NCBI GenBank assembly: GCA_009760855.2
Contig: WPIO01000119.1
Location: forward strand, 428,001 to 492,000
Length of the DNA: 64,000 nucleotides
Direction of reading: 5' to 3'
Source: Cristatella mucedo
Lineage: Eukaryota > Bryozoa > Phylactolaemata > Cristatellidae
Both the position numbers and the translations under genes were made by a program. This document shows positions 1-11,202 of this stretch, one piece after another. Below the pieces are notes generated by a model. The model was not told the DNA's origin. It saw only the letters and a list, made by a program, of their open reading frames with translations, and made no database searches. Numbering within the stretch: position 1 is the stretch's first letter; every line of letters begins with the position of its first letter.

Positions 1-1019
1 ACCTTGCACGAGAAAACCTGCTTAGCTCTCCAGTCAAGCTACAATGCATTCTGATTGCTAAAATTCCAAAATAGTCAGATCTATGCAAGGATATCAAAGC
101 CGCGATAGTCCATGCATTTCTTCTTTCCTGTTTTGACTTCTGAAATATACTGAGCTCTACTATTTATGTCTGCTCAATGAGCCACTTGGAGTTTGTTCGA
201 AACTCTACTAAAATTTTCCATGTCGTAAATGTTTAGCCAGGCACTTTACTGCACAACTCAATAACGAGCTCCCAATCCATATGAACAAGCAAACTGACTT
301 TAATATAGGATCAATAATCGCAAGTTACTCTATTCTGCTAATCTAGCATAATCGCTTCAATAAAAATCTAGGTGTTACCGTTTTAGATTACCAGGAGTTT
401 GACTGTTTTCATTCAGCTAAATCTCCACCGAACTAGAAATTCTTCAGATACAACACTACGAATCCTGTCATTAAACAAGTCTCTTAATTATTTCCAATCA
501 ATGTGGCAATGTCCAAAATTGGTCTATCATAAAAGCTAAAACCCACTCTTTTGTTTTAAGAAAGTAACATTTTCCGTGTGATACTTCGGTTTACAAATGA
601 AAATGGTTGGATTATCTCTATTAATTTAAATCAATTCTTGATGCTCCAAAAATATTACATTAATGCTCTGGATATAAAAAAAGATTGTAATGCATAGTTT
701 GGAATGCAGTACACATTTGCTCATGCAAATAGCAAATGAGCAGATATGTATACACAAACACACTCATTATAGTATACCGATTTTATTCCTAAGTATTGAT
801 GAACGTTCTTTTGAGTTTACTTCAGGATAAGTATCCCTGGATATTTTGGAGTATTTTGCAAGGATAAAGCTTGAATGCCAGCTTATTTTTGCTATAACTG
901 AGATTTTCTAAAGCTGGAAGAACAATTTTTTGAGAAGCAGTTAAAATATAAAAAAATATATCTGGTGTAATGAGATCGATTTCAAAAATCAGCAGCTGAA
1001 AAGCCTGCATGTCTCTAGT
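1..1019. other. AT-rich DNA without recognisable genes
   Basis: No exon with convincing homology, RNA gene or repeat family shared with the rest of the window was seen. Reading frames are short and low in information. Confidence 0.5.
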
Positions 1020-2105
1020 GGCATCTGCACGAAATCTAGATATGTTGCTCTGATATTAATTATCACTCGGGGACCGTTATTGCACTACAGTCAGGTCTGA
1101 TTATTTCAAGCTAAGCAATATTGCGAATATTCAGGCCACCCTATACAGGGAGACCGCATCTACCTTTATCCGTGAGTTTCTGAGGTCTGATATAAACATC
1201 CAAAATAAACTTCATTGCTTGTCTACTCGCCAGTGAACTCAGGAAAGTACAGTTGGTGCAAAACTCAACAGCTATGCTTCTCTGTTGTCAGCCTCCCAGC
1301 TGCCACATATCAAAACTCCTCATCAACCGGCACCGGCTTTCAATTAAGCAGTGTACCGACTTCAAGATTCTGCCACTCGCGTTTAGGTCTCTTTATTCTC
1401 TGGCTCAGGCCGACCAATCGGAAATATAATCATTTCAGCCTAAGATACGGAACACCAGTTTTTCCTACTTCAGTCGCTTGACTGTACCGCAAAACAACCT
1501 CAAATATCTTCGAGCCGGCGCCTTCATTTTTTATGCTCCCTAATTTTGAACTGAAATTCAACTGACTTCACAAAATTCCTTGACTTGATGACAGAAAAAT
1601 TAACTAAAAGTGCACCCGCTTCCTGCTTGCTGTAGGTCAATGTGATATGTTCATTTTGTGCTAATTGATGCTGATACTATGTAGGGTACCCTAACTATAT
1701 TTACATGTTGACATTATGCATGCTACCCATGACCAAATTGGGCCGGTTGACATTGAGAATGCTATAACTAATTTTTTGATCACGCATCCTGAACTCAAAC
1801 TCGGCTGGGCCGTTACTGCACTAGAGTCTCGGGCTTTGGAGAAGAGTAGTGTCGTGTCGCTAACTGGTATGCTTGCAGATTTTGCGGTCCGATCTACTTC
1901 GTAAACTTATGCTTCCTTACTAGAGAAACGATAAGGAAAACTAAGGAATGCAATTAAATACTCCGGTTTCTAAAACAATTTGAGGCTTTGTCGCCATTCA
2001 ATCGTGTTTTCCTTTGCAGCAAATGTAAAGCGCCTAGAAAGAGGTTACAATCTCTGAGGGCACTTTATCAAGTGATTTATTTTTATTATTATTAATTATT
2101 AAATT
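1020..2105 (+). mobile_element. LINE-A copy 1, old 5'-truncated fragment
   Basis: Base-by-base reading follows the LINE-A C-terminal coding region (CTCGAAATCTAG-type start, then the TATGCTTCTCTGTTGTCAGCC stretch near 1275) and its 3' UTR, ending with the GCGCCTAGAAAGAG..CTCTGAGGGC stem-loop and TTATTATTATTAA tail near 2025-2100. It is strongly decayed, with many indels. About 220 nt near 1740-1960 do not match LINE-A and may be a small insertion; they hold a 62-codon open frame of unknown nature. Confidence 0.75.
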
Positions 2106-2114
2106 CGAGAGATT

Positions 2115-4480
2115 TATTGCTTGTGTGTCAATGCTGAACTAATCATTCATTTATAAAGCACTAGCCGAAACATTTTACACGATCCACCATCAATTTAAAC
2201 CATTTGCCTATCAAGCATTATTTGAAACCACTCCTTTTGAGTCCCTCTGACAACAATTTGCCGACAGTGGCAGTAACCTGTCAATACCCTCTACCAAAAG
2301 CCTCTTAATTTTAGATTTATTTGATCCCAGTTCGGTTCTCTGTGAAAGAATTTGAAATTTCTTAGTCACAGGTAATCTTAAAATTCAGTTCGACCATTTA
2401 AACGTCGCCTTAAGTGCCAAATTCTTTAATCCGACTGACCATTTTATGCTGTGGCTCGTTTGTATTATCCCACTCACAACAAAAGTAACGTGATCAATAA
2501 AATTATTCCCACAATTGCATGTTATTGTTGCCTGTTTTATCAAATTTCACTCAACTGATCACTCGCAGACTTCACTCGGTCTGCAGCGTGCGTCCTCCTC
2601 CTCGATCAATCTCATCTTCCAATCTCTAAACCATAAGAAAATTTACATTAATACACTCAGCCTGAGAATATCTTCTTTGCCACAGCTGCTTAATCCCTCC
2701 TTCCCACTTGCCATCACTTACAGAATGCTACAACGCGAACTAGCTTACACGCTCGACGAATGCAAAGCTCTGACAAATTGCATCGCGTGCTTCACTCTGA
2801 TGGCCTTAGGTTTACCCCGGCCATTAAGCTGGCTGTGCATATCGGGCGTAGGCTTTGAGAAAGCCTAAACAAAAGATTAGGACTGAATGTCGATCCATTG
2901 ATAAATACCGTCGAATCTAGATAATGCTGATAGATCCTAGCAAAGGCGTAGTCTAGTTTCCATTAAAACATTGTTGAATCAAAAGAAGATGTACAATCCA
3001 AAAATGCGCTTGTCTATGATCAACCATTTATTGAACTCTCCAAGCTTAAATATTTACCTAGAGATCTTTGTGGTGATCCAGTTTATAGCTTCTCTAGCCT
3101 TTTTGTCAGCAAGGTAGGCCAGGCAGATGTTCAATCCTTACTGTGGCAGCATTCCTTCTGGACACACGTCACTCGATACCATGATGCACCTCAATATCTA
3201 CAATGAAGAATAATGAGTGACTGTATCCTGAAATTCATCTCTAAATCAATGATGACCACCAGTCTCATAGAAAGCATTTCCACTGTCCGACTTCTTTGGT
3301 GCTTAAACCTGCTGCTTTAATTGATGCGATGTCCGTAGCCAATGCTCATGGCCCAGCTACTTCCAAAGTCGCTTCCTTCAAGTCATCAGTTAAGGAAGCA
3401 ACACTAGACCTGGAAAACCTGAGCAGTTTTCACCCGTTCTTCCTTCTGCTGTTTCCTCTTAACGACACTATAGCGGGTTTTGGCAGACCAACTGAACTTC
3501 TATATTGCACCGCCGCACCTAGCGTGTAAGTTGCAACATATTTTTCTCGCTTGTCACTTGACTGACTGAAAATTCCTTCGGCTGCATAAAGGCCTTGGGA
3601 ATTTGGGCTTAGGTTTATTTCCGCTTGTTTCGCTTAATCCTTCGACTGTGTTGGAATATATTAGTTAGCAAGTTCCTTTCGACTGTCTCACATGTCACCT
3701 GCCAGTCAGCGGCTCAGCATTAGGAGGGTTCAGATCATATCTCAGTGGCAGATTCATGTAGATTGATGTTAATTGACATATTTTATCCATGGAACTGCTT
3801 AAGTACAGCCTATCAGAGAGATATTGGCTCGGTCAGCTTTTATTCACAGGTTATACTCTTCCTTTTGTAGCTGTTTTAGCTTGCATTATCCAGATTTCAA
3901 CTTCCAACAATAGGATACTCGTGGTTACCTTTGCAGCGGTATCTTCCAGCCTTTCAGGTCGTCGACTTTTCTCAACTCCCTTGCATTATGCATCGCTGAT
4001 ATTGACACACGAATGGGTGCAAAATTTATCAGTTGGTTCAAAACAAATCAACTTACTAGTTGTGGTAAAATATAGCGTGAGTCAGTAATCGAAAAGTAAG
4101 AAACTAGAAATCGGCTCTGGCAATATCTTTCCTGTTGCATCTGGGCAACATCCGGGTGTTTGCTACTAAAGTAGCTTTTCACTAAAAAAGTACGTGAGCA
4201 CCTCAGTCAAGTCTACCAATTTTTATCTTGTAGTATCGCTCTATTTGGGCTTGCTTAAACGTGGATGCTACATTTGAATCTTTCAATGCAGTTATGATGT
4301 ACAGTCACGACTGCTGTAAGTCAGTGCTGGCTGGTCTACGGAATCGTGCAATCAGCCACTGATAGATGGTAAAGGTCTTTGCAGTTAGGCTTGTCTTTCG
4401 TAAGCGAGTCATTTTCCACATCATGCCACTTCCAGCCGACAGGTATTAACTCTCAGTCAAGCCGGGTATTAACTTAATCT
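2115..4480 (+). mobile_element. LINE-A copy 2, long but heavily decayed
   Basis: Beginning just after the tail of copy 1, the sequence follows LINE-A from the endonuclease part (AACCATTTGCCTATCAAGC near 2200; GACAGTGGCAGTAACC near 2265) through the RT region (AACACTAGACCTGGAAAACC near 3398) to the thumb/C-terminal part (GCAGTTAGGCTTGTCTTTCG near 4380). It breaks off before the 3' UTR. It is old, with no long frame left. Confidence 0.65.
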
Positions 4481-4506
4481 ACCTTATGATTTATCAGTCT
4501 GACAAC

Positions 4507-4507
<1 letters not shown>

Positions 4508-4563
<56 letters not shown>
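4508..4563. repeat. (TA)n microsatellite
   Basis: About 54 nt of uninterrupted TA lie between the broken end of LINE-A copy 2 and the tail of the minus-strand copy 3. Confidence 0.95.
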
Positions 4564-4568
<5 letters not shown>

Positions 4569-4885
4569 AATAATGCATTTGATAAAGCACCCTCAGAGAA
4601 CTTAATCGTGCATTTGCCGCAAAGGGAATCGCGATTGAATGGTGAGTTATATCGTGCTTAATAAACAACATGAATAAAGTAGTTAAGGGTGACATGTACA
4701 GGGTCAGCATGCAAGTGTGGTTAGTCGCAGCTTGCACAGCATCAGCAGGCATAGGCACATGAAGGACGAATCTCAGCCACCCAGTAAATGCTGTCCTAAA
4801 TAGGTATTTTTTAAGTTCTTTTTAATGTGGTCAAGTCAGGGGATGTTGTGACGCAAGTCAGGAGGGAGTTCCAGGCTAAATACAT
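4564..4885 (-). mobile_element. LINE-A copy 3, 3' end only
   Basis: On the minus strand this holds the last codons, the 3' UTR and the tail of LINE-A (AATAATAATGCATTTGATAAAGC here as complement of the GCTTTATCA..TTATTATT end). It is 5'-truncated after about 320 nt. Confidence 0.85.
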
Positions 4886-5199
4886 TAAGGAGAAATAAAT
4901 AGCCTTAGCTTGAATTTTGGCCACAATTGTATACGCAACATTCTGGAAAGTAAGTAAATTTCTAATGCACTACTACTTTGGTCACAAAAGAAACGTTTGT
5001 GAATCAATGAAGGTTTCTTTCTATAATTATGAGGCACACGTGTATGCAAAACAGCACGTACTACCTGGTAACAATGATAAAGCAAAAGCTCGTTACAGTG
5101 CTGTCAAAGCGAAAAGGATTAATCAGTAAAGACTGCCGTGTGTTTTACCATAAGGTGGCTAGCTTAAAGTAATGAGGGTACCTACATAACTGTATATGT

Positions 5200-5850
5200 G
5201 TCAGTGCACAAAAATTTCTAGCAGACCACGCTGGAGCTGACCCGTGCACTTGCATAGGCTCCCTCCGAACAAGACGTTACATAAGCCCAAGAGTGAAAGT
5301 CTGATGCACATGCACAGCGCTCAATTTTCACGAAAAACATATTCCGTGGCGGTGCGGCACGGGGCACATGAAGGATTGAACGACCAGGCATCCATGTGAC
5401 GGAGACGCGCAAGCAGCCGCTGCTGCAGCGTCGGGCAAACTCTGGCGGTGAAGTAAATGGTGGAGAGCATTGGGCAGCAGTTGAGTGCGTAAGGAGGCCT
5501 GCAGCCTGCCATTTACCTGCTGCTTAGCTAGGCTTGGGCGCACAGCTGGCGGAACCGTTGAAACCGGGCACCATTCAATCGGCCGCCCATGATGAGCATC
5601 ATCATGTCGGTGGGCTTGAAGTGAGGCTAACAGCCCAGGTTGCCACCGGGCGTGCTCTCACATGCGAAGCTGACCTGTGAAAGAAAGGGGAAGCCTGGCG
5701 AAATTCTGGGGCGAGCTGGGCGAACACGGCCCGCACCCACTACCACCACCCAATAGGCTTCGGGACAGGATAACAGGGTTACTGGCACCGTCTGCTTCAT
5801 GTCCGGAAGCATGGCAGTCCAACTCGTATGGCGGTCGTACTGAGAAAGCG
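5200..5850 (-). pseudogene. GC-rich island; possible remnant of a rhodopsin-type GPCR
   Basis: The stretch is clearly richer in G+C than its surroundings. On the minus strand broken frames read MLIMGGRLNGARFQRFRQL (about 5605-5549) and then, in another frame, YALNCCPMLSTIYFTARV (about 5485-5432), followed by LQQRLLARLR. This resembles the end of TM6, TM7 (ALN.C.NP..Y..) and the start of the cytoplasmic tail of peptide-receptor-like GPCRs, with the NPxxY motif damaged. There are stops and frame changes between the pieces. The call rests on motif resemblance only; a bacterial-like or other GC-rich insert is the alternative. Confidence 0.25.
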
Positions 5851-5885
5851 ACCCACCACCAAGGGAAGAATTATTGGCGAAAAAA

Positions 5886-6315
5886 GCCCGCTTTTCGGAT
5901 TCTAACTGTTAACATGAACCTCGTACAAACCCCAAATGATTTTAAGAATATGCCTTCAGTTTTTATGCTCCCAAAGCCTGAAACTTACATTCGACACCGT
6001 CACCAAATTAAATGAGTCGATCACATTTAAAAAGTAATCAAAGAGACACCTCTGTGTCACTACATTTACTGGTTATCTACCATTCGTCTTGTATTTTCTT
6101 ATGGGTACTGACACGGTGCATGCTTGAACAAAACCATATTTGCTTACTGACCCTACCTGTGCACGTCACCCCTAACCATGTTAATATAGTTTTTAATCGA
6201 GCATGCTACCGCTAACCAATCGATCGCGCTTCCATTGTAACAAATGCAAAGTGCCCAGAAAGAGATTGAGTTCTATGAGGGTTATTTAGGAAGTTTTATA
6301 TTATTATTATTTGCT
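5886..6315 (+). mobile_element. LINE-A copy 4, 3' end
   Basis: It starts at TTTTCGGATTCTAACTG, equivalent to the TTTTCGGAATCCAACAG stretch of the LINE-A C-terminal region, and runs through the 3' UTR to the AAGTGCCCAGAAAGAG stem-loop and TTATTATTATT tail. It is 5'-truncated and joined directly to the GC-rich island. Confidence 0.85.
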
Positions 6316-7703
6316 GGTTAGCATGTCATTAACTTGTCACCATCGAATCAGAAGAAGAAGAGAATCGTAGCTATATTATTGAGGTTACGAGTGAGTTCAA
6401 TGATATCCCATAGGATATGAATTTAAAGTTCGAGTAAACAGAAAGCCCGTTGGTGATACAGCATGCTGCACCAAGTAATCCGCCTAACTTTTGATATAGA
6501 ATTTCCTAGAGAAAGTAAACTTGAATAGCCCTAACTCTACGTATACCATATGAACACACCTGCAGTGATTTGCTCAGAGAAGCTTTACACTAGCTCTAAA
6601 CATTATTTCGTCATTGGTAGTCATATTTCCAAGTAAATATAAGGTGCTCGTTCAATAAACTTATTGAGAATCAAAACTTTAAAATATGTTTAAGGCATGG
6701 ACATTGGTGAACTTACAATTTTAGCCGCATTCCGACTCCAGGCTCTTTACTGAAAACTGTGCAACCTGTTCGGAGTTGTACTATACTTTCTCAAGCTTGC
6801 ACTGACTAGCCATGCGTTTTCAAAATCCACCCTGAGCTTAAGCGTATCTTATAAATGTGTTTTGTGCATGTAAATATGATCAATCTAATCAACAACATTG
6901 GCTTTGTTCAAGCAATTTACACCGATGACCATCAGCATTTTGCAATGAGCTTCAAAGTCTATATGAGACATGTAAACTAAGCTGTGTATGTAAAAAAATC
7001 CATGTGCAGTTCCTAATCATAAGAATCCCAAACGCAACATCAAGATGGGCATAATTAAAATTAAGAGACTATTTGAAAGCCTTTCGTAGTAGCTTTCCAT
7101 GTGCCTTACATCTGACGTGGATTCCCAAATTTTTTCCACATATCTATAAATCTTATTATATTTTAGAACACACACTGCTGCATTGTTATGCCGTATTTTT
7201 TTAGCCAAGATGGAATTTTTAAAACAGATCCGGGATTATTTTACCTATTCCTATGTCTAAAACCAGAAAAACGTTTTAATGTCTCCAAAGATTGTTCTTG
7301 CACTAGTAAATAGCTACGCCTTCCAACCTCCAGATATCCTTCCAGTTCATTGGGAGCAATAACTTCTCAACCTATAATGTAATTTTAATATATGTTTACT
7401 CGATTATATTTACATAACTTTATAGACAAAGTAGACTCATTACACCCTTTTTGGACACGCAAAATATTCTTCTCTGCCTGATAGTGGCATAATTGTGCTA
7501 TGCACTACCAAACACCAAATTTGTTACTATTTTCTTACATATTCTGATGCCTAAAAAAGATTGTATTCTCATATATGACTCTACGGTGAAATACTATATG
7601 TATTTGATAACTAATCTAAGCTCAAATAAAAAGTTAATTTTTCAACAAACTCGCACTGTCTTGAATGTAATTGTGGGATATCTTTAAATAATTTCGTTTG
7701 TAG
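6316..7703. other. AT-rich DNA, probable intron or 5' flank
   Basis: No exon was recognised. The upstream half of the first ZU5 domain should precede 7704, but I saw no matching segment here. Confidence 0.4.
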
Positions 7704-7838
7704 GGATGTGCCATAATAGCGATTCCCCACTGCATGACCAGAAATAGTGCCATTTATAGGGAAACAGTTTTGAAAGCTGAATTAGATGGAATATGGAATT
7801 ACTTTACCACCGAAGAAGCGCACTTTGATGAATACAAG
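7704..7838 (+). CDS. Exon 1 found: end of first ZU5 domain
   Basis: The 135-nt exon (45 codons, phase 0 at both ends) lies between TTTGTAG and GTAAGT, a strong donor. It encodes a strand with IAIPHC, matching the IPHF/FPHC strand of the ZU5 fold in ankyrin and UNC5, then RETVLKAELDGIWNY, equivalent to the REL.VLRSENG..W stretch of ankyrin ZU5N. The earlier half of this ZU5 domain must lie on an upstream exon that I could not identify between 1 and 7703. Confidence 0.8.
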
Positions 7839-8137
7839 GTAAGTAAAAAGCATTTGAATTACCTCTTCAAAGTTAGTTCATACTGTGAATGAGATACAGC
7901 TAAGAATGATAGGTTTGCAATTGTAGATGTGTTGATGGTGTAAATATTTTTTGCCCTCTGTCAGTCACACGAAGTTTTGCAAACTGAAGTATTATATGCA
8001 AATTCTTACCTTCACTTACATTAATTGTGTTTTTAGTGACTGTAAATACCGTCCTAGTTGCAGGTATAGAAATGAAATATGTGTCACCAAAAGAGCTGCA
8101 ATTAATGTTTACATAATCTTTGTGCTTATTGCTGCAG

Positions 8138-8335
8138 GAAGGAAAGTTCGTTCAAGCTCGATTCGAAAACAGGATGCCGAGCTATGCTTGTGTTGTGTCC
8201 AGGTATAGGAAAGAGGAACTTCGGGTGCCTCTGAGAAACACTGTGCGAATATCACCAACATCCGATCAAAGGGTTTGCATCAAAATTGACCATGGAACAT
8301 TCAGTGATAAGAACGAACTACTTGTTAATGTACAG
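8138..8335 (+). CDS. Exon 2: linker and start of second ZU5 domain
   Basis: The 198-nt exon (66 codons, phase 0/0) lies between a CTGCAG acceptor and GTAAAA. The sequence PSYACVVSRYRKEE aligns with the ankyrin DFP.YFAVVSR segment that opens ZU5C, followed by a strand series ending in IKIDHGTFSDKNELLVNVQ, equivalent to ..ASFPEGALTKRIRVGLQAQ. At the position where PIDD has the self-cleaving HFS motif before this strand, the sequence is PSYACVV, so that catalytic triad is absent. It continues directly into exon 3. Confidence 0.83.
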
Positions 8336-9481
8336 GTAAAATGAGCCGTTGCATTTTGGCTTTTATTGGTTTTTTTTTATCGTTAAATTCAAGCTGAAGT
8401 ATCCTCATCTTCACTGCTGGCTGGACTCACTTGGGAAGTGGCATGTAAATTTGTAGACCACGGATATGTTTTTCAAAGAATGCCAACTTACTGCAAAGTC
8501 TGATTCTGCCATTAGGCAATACCCACTGACGGGAATTAATTGGCATTAAGATAATAATCATAATTAATCCAGTCTTTACCCTATCAACTGATAAGTCGAA
8601 AAAATGAAAATGTTATGAGTTAATTTTGGAATTGAACTTTCTTTCCCATTGTGGTTCACTAACAGTTGCTGGGTTTGAAGTCAGCTGAGACGGCCTGCCG
8701 TTACCAGGATTCTAACCAACTCCGTTAGTAACTCAGCTATTGCACAAGCGAGATGTCATTTGAACTATCGGTTCTTTAATCGACTTCTTGTGACTACAAG
8801 TTTCCCTAAAAACGGTACACCATGAATGAATGATCTATCTACCTGGGCCTACTAGCATAGTCAGCTAACGTATGTTAACCTTGCTAATTCCAGCCCTAAT
8901 TGTTTTAATATGCCTCAAAGAAGGAAGAACAGGAGAGCTCCTCATAATCTGCTTCATCAAAATATTCTCAAATATGGCTAAAAGCCACAGAGAAAATTAT
9001 TCTTCACCTGGATGAAAAGATGTCTACTTCTTATTCAACTCGAGCTCCATCGTAATTCAATTGACGTTCTTGGTAATTCAAAGGGATGTTGCAATTTTGA
9101 TTTGACCATTGACCCCGTCATCCTAATCCCGATCTGACTCCCAAACCTAGCGGACCTAATGAAAACTCAGTCGCCAAGTCCGTGCAAAACTCAGACTTTG
9201 ATTCTGCGAGAACTGCTGGCTGACTTGGGCGCTTGAACGGCACTTTAAAGTAGGATTTCAAAGCATCGCTTAAGTATGAGTTTTATGGGGCAAGCCGATA
9301 CCTACCCATGCCCACCTGTTAGGTCGTACATGCCACCTAGCCCACCCAATGCCCACAAGTATTGGGTTGGGTATGGGTAGGGGGACCCATTTCAGGGCTC
9401 TGATGTGCATTGATCAGCTGGAGGCGAATGTGTTTCGCTATATCGTGTCACCTACCGACCATATATATACCGTATACAATA
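8336..9481. other. Intron 2, unremarkable first part
   Basis: Intron DNA. The only structure noticed is a fold-back around 9302-9380 built from CTACCCATGCCCACC and its near-complement GGGTATGGGTAG. Confidence 0.5.
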
Positions 9482-10240
9482 CAATATACCAACAATATCA
9501 GCTCCACAGTCAAATCTGCCTATTTTCAGCTTCATAACATTGCTAAAATTCGGGCTTGTTTAGATAAGGACTGTCGGAGATACATTACATTACCACGTCT
9601 AAGTTGGTCCATGCATTCGTGACATCTCGTCTCAACTTCTGCAACTCACTGCTTACTGGGCTACCAGCATGTGCGATCAGGCGATTGCGGCTGGTACACA
9701 ATTCTGCAGCTAGGCTTGTCTGTCATGGGCGGCACAGTTGCCACATTACTCCACTTCTCGGCGACCTGCACTGGTTACCAATCAAGCAACGGATTGACTT
9801 CAAGGTTTTGTCGCTCACTTTTAGATCCCGTCATTCTATGGCTCCAGCCTATCTCTCATACATACTCTCCCATCAGGCTAAGCATCGTAACACTCGCTTT
9901 TCGGAATCCAACAGTCTAGAAATACCTCGTACAAACCTTAAATCCTGTGGAGACCGTGCATTTAGTTCGTATGCTCCCAAAGCCTGGAACTCCCTCCCGA
10001 CCTGAGTCAGAACATCCCCTGACCTGACCGCATTTAAAAGGAACTAAGAAGCACACCTATTTAGGACAGCATTTAGTTGGTCCTTGTGATTCGTCCTTCA
10101 CGTGCTTATGCGTGCTGACACTGTGCATGCTGCCACTAATCACATTTGCATGCTGACCCTGTGCATATCACCCCTAACCAGAGATAAAGTTCTCTGAGGG
10201 CGCTTTATCAAGTACTTTATTATTATTATTATTATTATAT
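9482..10240 (+). mobile_element. LINE-A copy 5, 5'-truncated
   Basis: It begins ATATCAGCTCCACAGTCAAA and covers the C-terminal part of the RT protein (HAFVTSRLNFCNSLLTGLP, near 9608) and the 3' UTR to a TTATTATTATTATTA tail. A frameshift lies near 9580 (CTGTCGGAGATACATTACATT replaces the usual sequence) and a stop follows AWNSLPT. Moderately diverged. Confidence 0.9.
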
Positions 10241-10244
10241 AAAA

Positions 10245-11195
10245 AGTGAGGAAGTGAGTTTAGCAGTAAATGACCTGCGGAGCAAAAGCCTCCGTTGCCA
10301 ACGGTCATTAATTGTGAGAAAAGGGCACTTAATATATTGTCCATAGATACCTGAAGTCGCGAGGAGGCTGAAACTGGTTCGCCAGTTAAATTGAACAGAA
10401 TTGAACCAAGCCATAGCAGGCCTTAAGGGTGAGATTAGAAACTTTACTGTGCTTCCGTTGATAAACAAGAAGCCGTCACCTTCCCTGCACAAAGACGAAA
10501 AATCCCGGAACCTCTGAGATTTGTTAACGAGACTTACAGTAATATTCAGCACCTTTTGCACTGGCGTATTGGCTTTATTAGTAGCTAATCCAAAATGAAA
10601 TGGCTGCAATCTAGCCAAGACAGAACTGTAGTCAAGTCGAAATGGAACCGTCCTAATCGAGCAGCGACACAAACTGGGAGCCAGTAGAACTTTTAGCAAC
10701 CCATTGCAGTTGAAAGACCTCATTATTGAAACAATCTCAATCTGGACAGTTTTTAAAAGAGGACACCTAATGCAAACTCCTAAGACAAAGCGAAGGTCGC
10801 ACAACATTGCCACTAAAAACAGCAAAGTCGAGCTGTACGTCTGAGCCTCCTGGTAGTAGCAGTTCGAGTTATCGGTGTAATGTTTCGGTGACATGCTGAA
10901 ATCCAGAATCAAATTTCAGACAGGCAAGCATTGAGTTTACTTGTCGTATCAAGAGATTATCCTCAATTCAGGAGTGATAGTAGATCCCATGGGTGGAAAC
11001 AACTTTCTATTCAGAGTCTCAGTCTAAAATCAGAACAGTGGACTGCCACGAATGGAAACTTGGGGAACTCAGCAAGTGGCAGGCCCGGTAAATGATACTT
11101 GAATGCCGCACGACAAGTCCTCCAAGCGATAGGGAAATTGATAGTTAAAAATTTCTTTGCCTGTATTCCGGACCGATTGTCATTCCCAGTCATTC
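10245..11195 (-). mobile_element. LINE-B copy 1, old fragment
   Basis: On the minus strand a 225-codon open frame (10912-10235) matches the LINE-B C-terminal region: FRLDYSSVLARLQ (DYxNSLLAGIP block), SLVNKSQRFRDFSSL (RFDHVSPLL block) and YIKCPFLTINDRWQRR (AVPFLRLKT.GDRS block). It abuts the tail of LINE-A copy 5. The upstream limit is vague. Confidence 0.6.
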
Positions 11196-11202
11196 AAGTG
11201 GG

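Noticed and set aside
1716-1904. 62-codon frame as a host exon
   Set aside because: It starts within a decayed LINE-A 3' UTR, has no donor, and has no recognisable homology.
4474-4758. Open frame with a long Tyr-Ile repeat
   Set aside because: Translation of the (TA)n microsatellite and antisense of a LINE-A 3' UTR.
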